From the NCBI GenBank assembly GCA_900129675.1, contig FSRD01000001.1:2655501-2719500 (forward strand): DNA of 64,000 nt, written 5' to 3'. Under the pieces are notes generated by a model. The model worked only from the letters and a program-made list of their open reading frames with translations. It ran no database searches and was not told the origin of the DNA. The stretch is from Bradyrhizobium erythrophlei (GTDB taxonomy: Bacteria; Pseudomonadota; Alphaproteobacteria; Rhizobiales; Xanthobacteraceae). Positions 8,026 through 17,179 of this stretch are shown here, in pieces (position 1 is the first letter of the stretch; each line of letters opens with the position of its first letter). Position numbers and translations under genes: made by a program.

Positions 8026-8850
8026 GGGGTATCCGCAAGGAGAGTGTATGAGTTTGAGCGGCCGCTGATCTCTGTCAGCTTGATGGTCGCTCCTCGGCCA
8101 TTTGCGACCTCGGATGCGTGGAGCGAAGACACGCGATCCTCGGCACCGTGCTTGTACGGAGGATTCGTGAAAGAGAGGTAAAAAGGTAGGCGGATTTTCT
8201 GGCTTTCGGGGTGCGCCCGTGGTCTTACGTCGTGCAAAGCCTGCCCGACGGGCAAATCAAAAAAAGCTGTCAAGCCCGCCTTGAGAAAATATTCCCCTTG
8301 TCGCGCCGGGCAAATCAGCGCTACCAGCTCGCCCCGTCCTTTCCCGGCAAGAGGGGCGTATCGCGATCGTCACGAACGCGGGAGGGGATGCGGTGGACGC
8401 TTTGGCGTCGGCGCGAAACGGTGTCGCAGGGCGAGTTTCTCGTGAGCGATACCGGCGCGCAGGACGAACGGCGCTTTCAGCGTACGGCAAAACCGTGTGG
8501 TCCCGACACCCATTGCTGGTGCCAAGCTGTCGGTGGCGAAATCGATCCGACCGGATCGGAACAGCCGTCAAGCCGGCAGCGACGGTGACAAGACGAATTC
8601 GTCGCCGGGGAGAGCACGGCATAAGCCGTAAAGCCATTGCGCGGGGGATGCCGGAGTGTTTCCGCTGAACCTGTATGCTCGTGTGCGCATTTCTTTGTGC
8701 ATCTTGCACACGAGACCGCGGGTGCAGCGCGCACCCGGCATTCCCTGCTCCCTCTACGAGGGAGAATGTCTGTGCAAAGCTCGGGCAAATCATGTCGCGA
8801 GAAGGCGGACGTGCATCTGCTGTCTGAAAGGTGAATCGTGATCTCACCAC
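8026..8850. other. Gene-poor 825-bp gap, probably old interspersed repeat sequence
   Basis: No reading frame here has convincing protein features. An open frame on the minus strand (8257-8931) gives a low-complexity Arg/Ser/Ala-rich translation of the kind that recurs as spurious proteins in Bradyrhizobiaceae genomes. I therefore read 8257-8850 as a non-coding interspersed repeat. That recognition is from memory and unverified. Confidence 0.45.
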
Positions 8851-8968
8851 GTCATTGCGAGGAGCTCTTGCGACGAAGCAATCCATTCTTCCTTTACGCG
8901 GTGAAATGGATTGCTTCGCGGTGCCTGTCATCGGGCGGTTCGCGCGACCCGGTGGCTCGCAATGACGG
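8851..8968. repeat. Palindromic intergenic repeat (GTCATTGCGAGGAGC family)
   Basis: Begins GTCATTGCGAGGAGC and ends GGCTCGCAATGACGG; it is followed immediately by a different repeat at 8978. Confidence 0.85.
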
Positions 8969-8977
8969 TGTTAGCGT

Positions 8978-9106
8978 GTAGGGTGGGCAAAGGCGCCCTT
9001 GCGCCGTGCCCACCGTCTATCAGCCAATCGTTGTGCAAAATGGTGGGCACGCGGAGCCTGTCATCGGGCGCGCGTTCGCGCGACCCGTTGGCTTTGCCCA
9101 CCCTAC
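8978..9106. repeat. Palindromic repeat (GTAGGGTGGGCAAAGG family)
   Basis: The arms GTAGGGTGGGCAAAG and CTTTGCCCACCCTAC are nearly perfect inverted copies. The interior contains the CCTGTCATCGGGCGCGCG segment also found in the other family, so the two families are chimeric. Confidence 0.8.
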
Positions 9107-9124
9107 GGCTTTGCGATGACGACG

Positions 9125-10231
9125 CTAGACATGCCCCATCATCTGCCGCTCCCGCGCATAGCGCACCAGGGCGACAAAACGATAGATGCCGTGGACGAAT
9201 TTGCCGTAGGGCATGGTGACGAACAGCGCGAACACCACGCCGAGATGCAGCGCCAGCAGCGGCCCCATCGCGGCCGTATCGCGCCACAGCAGCAGCGCGA
9301 TGCCGGTCAAACCGGTCAGAAACAGCATCGCGATGAAGGCGACATCCATCCCCATGCGTGCTTCATCGACCAGTACGGGATCGCGCTTCCATTTTTCGGC
9401 GAGCAATCCCACCGGCCCGATCAGCAGGCCGATGCCGCCGAGCGTGCCCAGCACCACCGGCAGGTCCCACCACGCATACGGCGCCTCGCGCGCGAATAGA
9501 TAATGGTAGAGCGTCGCGACGCAGGTGGCCGCAAAGCACAGCGCAAAGCCGTAGAAGGTGAGGTGGTGGTAGATTTTGCGGCGGTCGGTCGGCTTATCGT
9601 CCTCGTTGAAGCAGCCGACGCCGCCGCCGTCGAGATAGCGCAACTCGCCGGCGTCCCGGATCGCCTGCAGCAGCGATTTGGCGTCGGTTTTCATGCCGAC
9701 GGGCTCGCCGATGTCGCGCCAGAACGCGCGCACGCCCATGATCAGCGCTGCGATCGCATAGAGAAATGCCGCGCCGAACAGCGCCGCCATCGCGTTGTGC
9801 GGCATCAGTTGGTAGAACGCGCCCGGTCCGGTGTGGATGCCGAGCAGCACCTGCCGGTCGGTGAACGCAGCAAAGCCGAAGATGAAAGCAGCGACGCTGA
9901 GCGCCGCAATCACGCTGATGGCGAGACCGTTGCGCGCGAACGCGCCCGAGAACGCGCGCGGCCAGGCATAGGCGGCGTAGGACTCGTTGCGCGCGATCGC
10001 CAGCGTCTGGGGCACATTGACGTTGAACTCATGCGGCGGCGAGAACTGGCAGTCGGTGTAGCAGGCGCCGCAGCTGTGGCAGAGATTGGCGAGATAATTG
10101 AGGTCGCCGTCGGAAAACGAGCGGCGCATTTCCATCGCCGGAAACACCGCGCAGAGGCCTTCGCAATAGCGGCACGAATTGCAAACCGTCATCAGACGGT
10201 CGGCCTCCTCCAAGATTCTGGTTCCGTGCAT
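9125..10231 (-). CDS. tcuB: TcuB-like membrane iron-sulfur protein (tricarballylate/citrate utilisation)
   Basis: 368 aa. In characterised systems TcuB takes electrons from TcuA, reoxidising its FADH2, and passes them to the membrane quinone pool. The N-terminus carries two Cys-rich 4Fe-4S motifs: CNSCRYCEGLC near residue 17 and CHSCGACYTDC near residue 52. The rest has about six hydrophobic segments (for example residues 104-125, 155-170, 225-245, 265-285, 300-320 and 330-345). It is the last gene of a minus-strand cluster LysR, tcuC, tcuA, hydrolase, tcuB. The family call is secure; the exact tricarboxylate is not. Confidence 0.9.
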   Translation of the reverse strand: MHGTRILEEADRLMTVCNSCRYCEGLCAVFPAMEMRRSFSDGDLNYLANLCHSCGACYTDCQFSPPHEFNVNVPQTLAIARNESYAAYAWPRAFSGAFARNGLAISVIAALSVAAFIFGFAAFTDRQVLLGIHTGPGAFYQLMPHNAMAALFGAAFLYAIAALIMGVRAFWRDIGEPVGMKTDAKSLLQAIRDAGELRYLDGGGVGCFNEDDKPTDRRKIYHHLTFYGFALCFAATCVATLYHYLFAREAPYAWWDLPVVLGTLGGIGLLIGPVGLLAEKWKRDPVLVDEARMGMDVAFIAMLFLTGLTGIALLLWRDTAAMGPLLALHLGVVFALFVTMPYGKFVHGIYRFVALVRYARERQMMGHV

Positions 10232-10264
10232 GCTGCGCCGCTTCCTGTCTCAAAGCCAAATTGG

Positions 10265-11296
10265 TTATTTCGTCAGGCCTTTGCCTTCCAGCCACTTCTG
10301 GATCAGCCCGGCGATTTCGGCGTTGTTCTTGTCCATCATCATCATGTGCGAATTGCCTGCCATGCCGACATTGGGCAGATCGACCACATCGACGCTGCCG
10401 CCCGCGGCCTTGATGCTGTCGGCGAAGGCAACACCGGTAGCGCGGATCTTTGGCCAGCGCGAGTCGCGGTCGATGTAGTCGCCATAGACGATCAGCGTCG
10501 GGATGTTCTTCAAGCTTTCCACTTTCGCGGGATCGCCGACCCCGGCGGGCTCGATTGCGATCAAGGCCTTGACCTTGTCGGGCCGCGCCTGCGCCACCTT
10601 GAAGCCGAACGTGCCGGCCTGGCTGTGGAACAGGATGATGCAGGGGCCGACGCGGTCGATCTCGGCGATATAGGCCGCGACGATCGCATCGTCGGTGGTG
10701 GTCCAGCGCGGCACGTTCTGCTTGACGAAATTCTCGTAGCCTTGGTTCGGAAACTGGCTGCCGGGCATCAGTTTTCGTTTTGCGGGATCCGGATCGTAGG
10801 AATTCGGCCCGTCGCCGATGCGAAAGCGCTCGAATGGATTGCTGGTGGTCAGAAACACCGGCTCGCCCTTGAATATATCGGGGTATTGCGCCCAGCCGGC
10901 GGGGCCGCGTTCGACCGCATCCGAATTGTAAACGCTCCAGCCCTTGCGCAAAAAGTAATTCAGCCAGCCTTCGCGGCCGTCGGGCGTGGTTTCGTAGGTG
11001 ACGCCGGTGAGGCCGCCGCCGTGCCACATCAGAAGCGGATAGGCGCCCTTCTCGTTGGCGGGCAGAAAATACTGCACATACATCTGCTCGACCTGATAGG
11101 TGCCGTTCGGATCGACCTTTGCGGGCACGCCGCCCGGCGTAAAGATAACTTCCTTGACCGGCTTGCCGCTGATCTCGACCAGGCGGCCGCCGACATGGAA
11201 CGAGCCCATGTCGCGCAGTGCCAGCGGCTCGGCGGCATTGGCCAACGTCGAGGCCATCAGAACAGCCGCGGCGGAAGCAATCGCAAGGCGTGGCAT
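10265..11296 (-). CDS. Secreted alpha/beta hydrolase, probable esterase, inside the tcu cluster
   Basis: 343 aa. A signal peptide (about residues 1-21, ending TLANA) predicts a periplasmic location. LLMWHGGGLTGVTYE looks like the oxyanion-hole strand, and ILFHSQAGTFGF holds the nucleophile serine in an HSQAG elbow in place of the standard GxSxG. A late acid near VYGDYIDRDSRW and His in MAGNSHMMM could complete the triad. It lies between tcuA and tcuB (33 bp from tcuB, 27 bp from tcuA), a position not part of the classic tcu operon. It may release a tricarboxylate from an ester before uptake; that is inference from position. Confidence 0.8.
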   Translation of the reverse strand: MPRLAIASAAAVLMASTLANAAEPLALRDMGSFHVGGRLVEISGKPVKEVIFTPGGVPAKVDPNGTYQVEQMYVQYFLPANEKGAYPLLMWHGGGLTGVTYETTPDGREGWLNYFLRKGWSVYNSDAVERGPAGWAQYPDIFKGEPVFLTTSNPFERFRIGDGPNSYDPDPAKRKLMPGSQFPNQGYENFVKQNVPRWTTTDDAIVAAYIAEIDRVGPCIILFHSQAGTFGFKVAQARPDKVKALIAIEPAGVGDPAKVESLKNIPTLIVYGDYIDRDSRWPKIRATGVAFADSIKAAGGSVDVVDLPNVGMAGNSHMMMMDKNNAEIAGLIQKWLEGKGLTK

Positions 11297-11323
11297 GGCT
11301 TCTCCCTCAGATATTGGCGGCTA

Positions 11324-12721
11324 TCAGTTCTTCGCATTCTTCGCCGCTTCCCGTCCCGCAACCCGTCCGAACACGCTGCCGATGGTCATGCCGATGCCGG
11401 CGGCATAGCCCTTGCCGAGCACGTTGCCGGCCATGATCTCGCCGGCCGCGAACATGTTGGCGGCGGGCTTGCCGTCCTTCATCAGCATCCGCGACTGCTT
11501 GTTCACGCGGGTGCCGAGATAGGTGAAGGTGATGCCGGGCCGCACCGGATAGGCGAGATAAGGCGCGGTCTCGATTCTGCGCGCCCAATGCGTCTTCGCC
11601 GGCGTCACGCCTTCGGTGCGGCAATCGTCTAGGATGGTATGGTCGAAGGTGCCGGGCTGCACCGCGGCGTTGAAATCGGCGACGGTCTTTTCGAGCGCGG
11701 CCGGATCGAGTTCGAGCTTGGCCGCGAGTTCGGCGATCGATTCCCCTGCGATCGGCGGGAACAGCGTTGGCATAAAACTTGTGACGACTGTCGAATCGAA
11801 GATGATGTAGGCGATCTGGTCGGGCTGGGCGGCCACCAGCCGGCCCCAGATCGCATAGCGTTTCGGCCAGATGTCCTCGCCCTCGTCGTAGAATCGCTGG
11901 GCGTGGTTGTTGACGACGATGCCGAACACGACCGAGTCATGCCGTGTGATGATGCCGCCGTCGAATTTGGGCGCGCGGGCATCGATCGCGACCGCGTGGC
12001 ACTGCGTGGGATCGCCGATCTCCTGCACGCCCTTGGCAAGCAGCATCTTCAGGATCGAACCGCGATTGTAGGGCGTGCCGCGGATCAGGAAATTGTCGGC
12101 GGCCTCTCCCCAATATTCCCTGAGCCATTCGATGTTGGCTTCAAAACCGCCGGCGGCGGCCACCAGCGCCGAGGCGCGGACATCGGCGCGGCCGTCGCCC
12201 TGCTTCAGCGCGGCGGAGAGGAACATGCCGTTGTCGATCTCGAGGTCGAGCACTTCGGCGTCGTAGAGGATGTCGACGCCGAGTTTTTCGGCGGTGAGAT
12301 AGAGCGCGTTCAGCATCGCCCGGCCGCCGCCGAGGAAGAACGAATTGGTGCGGCCGAGGCTCAGCGTGCCGCCGAGCGATGGCTGCCAGCGCACGCCCTG
12401 TTCGACGACCCAGCCCAAAATGTCCTTGGACTCCCGGATCATGAATTTGGCGAGTTCTTCGTCGGTCTGCCCGCCGGTGACGACCAACAGATCGTTCCAG
12501 AATTCCTCTTCGGTATAGGGCCCGGTGAGGATGTCGGTCGCCGAATCATGGGCGCAGCGCATGTTGCGGGTGTGGCGGGTATTGCCGCCCCGATAGAATT
12601 TCGGGGCGCCTTCCAGCACCAGCACGGAGGCGCCGGCGCGGCGGGCGCTGATCGCGGCGCACAACGCGGCATTGCCGCCGCCGATCACCAGCACATCGAA
12701 TTTACGCGTCAAATCGACCAT
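11324..12721 (-). CDS. tcuA: TcuA-like FAD-dependent tricarballylate dehydrogenase
   Basis: 465 aa. TcuA oxidises tricarballylate to cis-aconitate, which then enters the TCA cycle. The N-terminal dinucleotide-binding fold is clear: VLVIGGGNAALCAAISARR at about residues 10-28. GGNTRHTRNMR near residue 45 is characteristic of this branch of the fumarate-reductase/succinate-dehydrogenase flavoprotein family. The C-terminal FAAGEIMAGNVLGKGYAAGIG is the second FAD contact. It is flanked by the transporter and the tcuB partner in one orientation. A related oxidation, such as that of another C6 tricarboxylate, cannot be excluded. Confidence 0.9.
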   Translation of the reverse strand: MVDLTRKFDVLVIGGGNAALCAAISARRAGASVLVLEGAPKFYRGGNTRHTRNMRCAHDSATDILTGPYTEEEFWNDLLVVTGGQTDEELAKFMIRESKDILGWVVEQGVRWQPSLGGTLSLGRTNSFFLGGGRAMLNALYLTAEKLGVDILYDAEVLDLEIDNGMFLSAALKQGDGRADVRASALVAAAGGFEANIEWLREYWGEAADNFLIRGTPYNRGSILKMLLAKGVQEIGDPTQCHAVAIDARAPKFDGGIITRHDSVVFGIVVNNHAQRFYDEGEDIWPKRYAIWGRLVAAQPDQIAYIIFDSTVVTSFMPTLFPPIAGESIAELAAKLELDPAALEKTVADFNAAVQPGTFDHTILDDCRTEGVTPAKTHWARRIETAPYLAYPVRPGITFTYLGTRVNKQSRMLMKDGKPAANMFAAGEIMAGNVLGKGYAAGIGMTIGSVFGRVAGREAAKNAKN

Positions 12722-12793
12722 GCGTTCTTGTTATCTTGTTTGCATGGAAAGCAACACCGGACAGGCGCTTGCCTGCCCGGCGGTTTCGAGAGA

Positions 12794-14116
12794 TCAGGCG
12801 GTGACGGCTTCGCGCGTCTCGATGGTCCGGCCCCCGCGATAGACGGTGAGCGCCGCGATGATGCTGAGCGCCGCGCCGAACATCAGCCAGCAGGCGGGCG
12901 AGGCCCTGTCGCCCGTCCACTTGATCAATTGCGTCGATATATAGGGCGTGAACGTGCCGAACAGGGCGGCGGCGAGCGCGAAGGCGATCGAGAAGCAGGT
13001 GGTGCGCACATGCGCGGGCACGATCTCGACCAGGCAGCCCAGCATGGTGCCGCTGTAGACGCCGAAGTAGAACGAGAACATCATCTGGACCGCCAGCAAT
13101 TTTCCGAAGGTCGGGGCCGCCGCGAGCCAGTGCAGGGCAGGGTAGGCCGTCAGAAACGACAGAGTCGCGATGGTCACGAGCACCGGCTTGCGGCCGAGCC
13201 GATCGGACACGGCCCCGCCGACCGGATTCCAGATGAAGTTTGTCACGGCCACCAGAAGAGTGACGAGCAGGGTATCCGATGCAGAAAGCTTGAGCTCCTT
13301 GCCGAAGCCGGGCGCATACACGGTGATGAAGTAGAAGGTCGTGGTGGTCAGTACCGCGATCATCATGCCGAGGACGACGATGCGCCAGTTGGCGATCGCC
13401 GAGGCAAACACTTCGTTCGCGGTCGGATGCTTCTTCATCTTCAGGAATTCGGGCGTTTCTTCCAACGTGCGGCGCAGGAAGAAGATAACCGGGATGATGA
13501 TGCAGCCGACAAGGAACGGGATGCGCCATTTGGCGATTCCGCCGATCGAATCCAGGAAGGTGTCGCCCGGCATGGCTTCGCTCAGGATAAAGCCGATGAT
13601 CGCGGCCACGAAGATTGCGACCTGCTGGCTGGAGGACTGGAACGAAGTGTAGAAGCCGCGGTTGCCGGGCGTCGCGATCTCCGAAAGATAGACCGAAACG
13701 CCGCCGAGTTCGACGCCAGCCGAGAAGCCCTGGATCAGCCGGCCGATCAAGACGATGATCGGTGCAGCGATGCCGATCGCTGCATAAGAGGGGCAGATGG
13801 TGATCACCACGGTGCCAAGCGCCATGAGCGCAAGCGTGACGATCAAGCCCTTGCGGCGGCCGATGCGGTCGATATAGGAGCCGAGGACGATGGCGCCGAC
13901 CGGGCGCATCAGCGCCCCCAGCCAGAATACGCCAAAAGCGTTGAGCAGCGCCGCGGTCTCGTTTTCGGAGGGAAAGAACGCCTTCGCAATCGCGCTTGCG
14001 TAGAAACCGAACAGGAAGAAATCGAACTGCTCGAGGAAATTGCCGCTGGTCGCGCGCAGGATGGCGCCGATGCGCGATTTGATTTGCGGTGTGTCCGAAG
14101 TCCCCGATTGCGCCAT
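12794..14116 (-). CDS. tcuC: TcuC-like MFS transporter (citrate/tricarballylate:H+ symporter family)
   Basis: 440 aa from ATG 14116, which has GGGGAG about 12 nt upstream; the frame is open to 14236 but that extension is not hydrophobic and has no ribosome-binding site. About 12 membrane segments. The metabolite:H+ symporter signature is present: GSYIDRIGRRKGL in loop 2-3 and GRLIQGFSAGVELGGVSVYL across segments 4-5. The start FLEQFDFFLFGFYA is typical of the citrate/proline/shikimate symporter group. It should bring the tcuA substrate into the cytoplasm. Confidence 0.88.
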   Translation of the reverse strand: MAQSGTSDTPQIKSRIGAILRATSGNFLEQFDFFLFGFYASAIAKAFFPSENETAALLNAFGVFWLGALMRPVGAIVLGSYIDRIGRRKGLIVTLALMALGTVVITICPSYAAIGIAAPIIVLIGRLIQGFSAGVELGGVSVYLSEIATPGNRGFYTSFQSSSQQVAIFVAAIIGFILSEAMPGDTFLDSIGGIAKWRIPFLVGCIIIPVIFFLRRTLEETPEFLKMKKHPTANEVFASAIANWRIVVLGMMIAVLTTTTFYFITVYAPGFGKELKLSASDTLLVTLLVAVTNFIWNPVGGAVSDRLGRKPVLVTIATLSFLTAYPALHWLAAAPTFGKLLAVQMMFSFYFGVYSGTMLGCLVEIVPAHVRTTCFSIAFALAAALFGTFTPYISTQLIKWTGDRASPACWLMFGAALSIIAALTVYRGGRTIETREAVTA

Positions 14117-14269
14117 GACGCCCCTTCTCCCCGTTACAAAGGGCCGACAGAAAAAGCTTCGCCAGCCGAGGCAGTTAACCTGCCTTGTGCGGCAATTTGG
14201 CACGCCCGCGTGGCGCGACCAACCCCGAAAACGCATAGCTCGATCGGAAAACGGCCGAATGGCGCAGCG

Positions 14270-15178
14270 TCAGGATTTGCCTTGTGCGGATGCGACGAGC
14301 CATTGCCGGAACGCCGAAAGTTTCGGGGAATCCGCTCTTCCCTGCGGCGAGACGAGGTAGAATCCGGCGTCGGTCGGCAGTGCGATCTTGAATGGAACCA
14401 CGAGCCGGCCCTTGGCGATGTCGTCCTGCACGTAGGCGGTCCGGCCCATCGCCACGCCGACGCCGTCGATCGCGGCCTGCACGGTCACGAAGATAAGGTC
14501 GAACGCCACGTCCGGCTGTCTCGAGATGTCGGTCGGCAGGCCGGCCGCCGTCAGCCACAGCCGCCAGTCGTCGCTGTAGGCATTGCTGGTGTGCAGCAGC
14601 ACGTGATCCCTGAGGTCTTCGGGGCATTTCAGCGGCTTGTTTCCGTTCGCCAGCGCGGGGCTGCACACCGGGAAAAGCTCGTCCGCCATCAGCCATTCGG
14701 CGCGAACGCCCGGCCATTGGCCGCGGCCGTAGCGGATCGCGGCATCGACATTGTCGCGATGAAAGTCGACCAGGCTGGTCGAGGTCGTAATCCGCACGTC
14801 GATGCCGTGATGAGCTTCCTGGAACGCGGAAAGCCGCGGCAACAGCCATTTTGCGGCCAGCGATGCCAGCGTCGAAATCGTCAGCACGTGGCCGTCGTCC
14901 TTGCGCAGCAGGCGGTCGGTCGCGAGCCGCAAATCGTTGAACGCGGCGCGGATCCCGGGGAGGTAGTCTTTCGCCTCCGGCGTCAATGCCAGCGCGCGGT
15001 TCTGGCGGACGAACAAGCGAACCCCGAGTTCTTCCTCCAGCCGTTTGATCTGATGGCTGATCGCGGTTTGCGTCACGTTCAGCTCCGAGGCGGCCTGCGT
15101 GAAACTTAAGTGCCGGGCCGCGGCTTCGAAGGCGCGAAGTCCATTGAGCGAGGGCAGCCTGGCGGTCATTTCCGCCAT
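14270..15178 (-). CDS. LysR-type regulator of GcvA/TcuR type
   Basis: 302 aa. An N-terminal winged helix-turn-helix (LNGLRAFEAAARHLSFTQAASELNVTQTAISHQIKRLE, about residues 10-43, abbreviated) is followed by a periplasmic-binding-like effector domain. FTQAASELNVTQTAISHQI is highly characteristic of the GcvA subgroup. It lies upstream of the tcu genes on the same strand, 153 bp from tcuC, so it probably senses the tricarboxylate and controls the cluster. A palindrome at 15186-15204, just 8 bp upstream of its start, may be the autoregulatory site. Confidence 0.9.
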   Translation of the reverse strand: MAEMTARLPSLNGLRAFEAAARHLSFTQAASELNVTQTAISHQIKRLEEELGVRLFVRQNRALALTPEAKDYLPGIRAAFNDLRLATDRLLRKDDGHVLTISTLASLAAKWLLPRLSAFQEAHHGIDVRITTSTSLVDFHRDNVDAAIRYGRGQWPGVRAEWLMADELFPVCSPALANGNKPLKCPEDLRDHVLLHTSNAYSDDWRLWLTAAGLPTDISRQPDVAFDLIFVTVQAAIDGVGVAMGRTAYVQDDIAKGRLVVPFKIALPTDAGFYLVSPQGRADSPKLSAFRQWLVASAQGKS

Positions 15179-15185
15179 TCCAAAT

Positions 15186-15204
15186 ACATGAATTTATCTC
15201 ATGT
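15186..15204. promoter_or_regulatory. Candidate LysR operator
   Basis: ACATGA and TCATGT are perfect inverted arms separated by 7 nt, between the LysR gene (minus) and the DUF1127 gene (plus). Confidence 0.4.
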
Positions 15205-15284
15205 GAAGCGGCACAAAGTGTCGTTTGTAGAAAGCCCTGATGGCGCAGATATTACGAGCAACAGATTAGCCGTAGGAGGCCAAA

Positions 15285-15488
15285 ATGTCTACGTGCACCC
15301 ACGAATCGATGACAAATCATCATGCTCCGGGCTTGTTGAGCCAGTTGAGCGATACTTTCCATCTCTGGCGTCAGCGCTACGAGGCTCGCCGCGAGCTGGC
15401 CCAGTGGACGGACCGCGACCTGCACGACGTAGGGCTTTCCCGGAGCGATGTCGCTTTCGAAGCCGAAAAACCGTTCTGGCGGGCGTAA
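15285..15488 (+). CDS. DUF1127 small protein
   Basis: 67 aa. The YjiS-like DUF1127 core is seen at residues 25-60: WRQRYEARRELAQWTDRDLHDVGLSRSDV, with the arginine-rich helix followed by the L-x-D-(I/V)-G-(L/I)-(S/T)-R motif. The ATG at 15285 follows TAGGAGGCCAAA, a strong ribosome-binding site. Larger family members contribute to RNA binding and phosphate or carbon control in Agrobacterium and Rhodobacter; short versions have no assigned role. The GNAT gene follows 67 bp downstream on the same strand and then a terminator. Confidence 0.88.
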   Translation: MSTCTHESMTNHHAPGLLSQLSDTFHLWRQRYEARRELAQWTDRDLHDVGLSRSDVAFEAEKPFWRA

Positions 15489-15555
15489 CTGCGCAGCCAA
15501 GCCGGCGCCGCCTCTGGTGAGGGGCGCCGGCAATTTCCTTCGATGGGAGCGTGCC

Positions 15556-16179
15556 ATGACAGCGCTGCGTTTCGACGAGCTCCGGCAGTATTCCGACGTG
15601 CTGCGCTCGCGCAGCGGCAGCGCCGTGACCGTGCGCTTCGTCGAACCGCGTGATGCCGAGGAATTGCAGAGCTATTTCCGCGCGCTCTCGACCCGCTCCC
15701 GCTACAACCGCTTCCTCGGCGCTATGAGCGAGCTGCCCAAGAGCCTGCTCGAACATTTCATCCATGTCGGCGAGGCCGAGCGGTTCAGTGTGGTCGCGAC
15801 CATGGTGGTCGACGGCTTTGAGACCATCGTCGGCGAAGCCCGCTACGCCTTCCATGCCGATACCGCGAGCATCGAATTCGGCCTGTCGATCGACGACCGC
15901 TGGCAGGGCCACGGCATCGGCAGCGCGCTCTTGAAAAATCTCGAATGCCGCGCGGCTTCGTTCGGCGCGATGCGGCTGTTCGGCGACACGCTGCGCTCCA
16001 ACGACGCCATGATCGGGCTGGCGCGCAAATCCGGTTACGCCTTCACCCATTCGCCCGACGACTGGAAGCTGGTGCGTTTCGAAAAGCATATCGATGTCGA
16101 GCCGCGAGACATTCCCTGCGCAAGCTGGCGGCTCGCCGCCGTCTCCCGCCAGGGCGCTTTGTCCTCGGCCGCGGCTTGA
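15556..16179 (+). CDS. GNAT-family N-acetyltransferase
   Basis: 207 aa from ATG 15556, preceded by GGGAGCGTGCC. The acetyl-CoA-binding motif A is DDRWQGHGIGSALLKNLECR (about residues 115-134), matching the Q/RxxGxG/A pattern. FVEPRDAEELQSYFRALS at the start is typical of GNATs that follow acyl-CoA synthetase-like or stress genes. The acceptor is unknown. The frame is open upstream to 15448, but that part overlaps the DUF1127 gene and has no start signal. Confidence 0.87.
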   Translation: MTALRFDELRQYSDVLRSRSGSAVTVRFVEPRDAEELQSYFRALSTRSRYNRFLGAMSELPKSLLEHFIHVGEAERFSVVATMVVDGFETIVGEARYAFHADTASIEFGLSIDDRWQGHGIGSALLKNLECRAASFGAMRLFGDTLRSNDAMIGLARKSGYAFTHSPDDWKLVRFEKHIDVEPRDIPCASWRLAAVSRQGALSSAAA

Positions 16180-16187
16180 CAAGACTG

Positions 16188-16228
16188 AGCCCGGTTCTGG
16201 CCATCCAGAACCGGGCTTTTTTTCTTTT
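16188..16228 (+). terminator. Rho-independent terminator
   Basis: A 13-bp perfect stem (AGCCCGGTTCTGG / CCAGAACCGGGCT) with a CCAT loop is followed by T7CT4, 8 bp after the GNAT stop. Confidence 0.93.
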
Positions 16229-16240
16229 GCAATGCTCGCG

Positions 16241-17062
16241 TCAGCTCGCAGCCGTTTGCGAATGCTGCACATTGTATCGGCTGGCGGGGACAGAACTTGA
16301 AAGCTTGCCGGACATTGCGCGGCGTGCCGCGTCGAACAGATCCCACTCGGCCTTGTCGGGCAGCGATGGAATAGTGACAGTCTCGCCCTGGTCGAGGCCG
16401 GCAAGCGCGGCATCGACCATGTCCTCGGCCGACATCACGATCGCGGTCGGTAAATTGTGAACCGGCAGGCCGGCGACATCCCAAAACTCCGTTGCCGTCG
16501 CGCCTGGCAGGACCGCCTGGATCCGCACGCCCTTCTGGGCCAGCTCATGCTGCAGCGATTGGCTCAACGCCAGCACGAACGCCTTGCTGCCGCCGTAGAC
16601 GCCGTTGAGCGTCTCGGGCGAGATCGCCACGATCGAGGCGATGTTGATGATCGTGCCGCCGCCGCGCGCAACCAAACCAGGCACGGCCGCGTAGGTCAGC
16701 CGGGTCAGCGCGCCGACATTCAGACGGATCATCTCATCCATCCTTTCGACGTCGGAATTGAGCAGCGGTCCGGCCGCTCCGACGCCGGCGTTGTTCACCA
16801 GCAGCGTAATGCCGGCATTGTTGCGCAGCGTCGTCTCGATCCTCGCCAGATCCGCCTTGTCATTGAGATCGGCGGCGATGGTTTCGACCGATCGGCCGGT
16901 CTCGCTTCTCAAGCGCTGGGCCAATGCAGCGAGCCGGCTCTGGTTGCGGGCGACCAGGATCAGGTCGTAGCCGCGTTTTGCCAAACGGTCGGCGTAGATG
17001 GCCCCGATACCTGCGGAGGCGCCGGTGATCAGTGCCGTTCCCATTTTTGTGGTGGTGCTCAT
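16241..17062 (-). CDS. Short-chain dehydrogenase/reductase
   Basis: 273 aa from ATG 17062 (AGAGGAGACC upstream). Classical SDR: cofactor motif TGASAGIG (about residues 12-19), NNAGVG, the Ser of NIASIVAIS and YGGSKAF, which gives the YxxxK catalytic pair. Arg after the first beta strand in VARNQSR suggests NADP(H) preference. It is divergent from the GlxA-type regulator at 17180, which may control it. The substrate is unknown. Confidence 0.9.
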   Translation of the reverse strand: MSTTTKMGTALITGASAGIGAIYADRLAKRGYDLILVARNQSRLAALAQRLRSETGRSVETIAADLNDKADLARIETTLRNNAGITLLVNNAGVGAAGPLLNSDVERMDEMIRLNVGALTRLTYAAVPGLVARGGGTIINIASIVAISPETLNGVYGGSKAFVLALSQSLQHELAQKGVRIQAVLPGATATEFWDVAGLPVHNLPTAIVMSAEDMVDAALAGLDQGETVTIPSLPDKAEWDLFDAARRAMSGKLSSSVPASRYNVQHSQTAAS

Positions 17063-17136
17063 GTTTCTGGTCTCCTCTGACGCCCCGACGAATTCGGGCT
17101 TCTGGCGGAGATCTAGGCTTGCGGATCGATGTCTCA

Positions 17137-17166
17137 AATGTCATATAAACGGCGTTTTAGGACATT
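17137..17166. promoter_or_regulatory. Candidate operator between SDR and GlxA-type regulator
   Basis: AATGTC (17137-17142) and GACATT (17161-17166) are exact inverted arms 18 nt apart, in the space between the two divergent genes if the regulator starts at 17180. Confidence 0.3.
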
Positions 17167-17179
17167 GTTGGACGCCCTC

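Noticed and set aside
8257..8931. Minus-strand frame of 224 codons
   Set aside because: Low-complexity Arg/Ser/Ala-rich translation, runs into a palindromic repeat. It resembles spurious repeat-derived proteins.
9503..11632. Plus-strand open frame of 709 codons
   Set aside because: Antisense shadow of tcuB, the hydrolase and tcuA; high-GC codon bias keeps the opposite frame open. The same holds for 11639-15109 (1156 codons).
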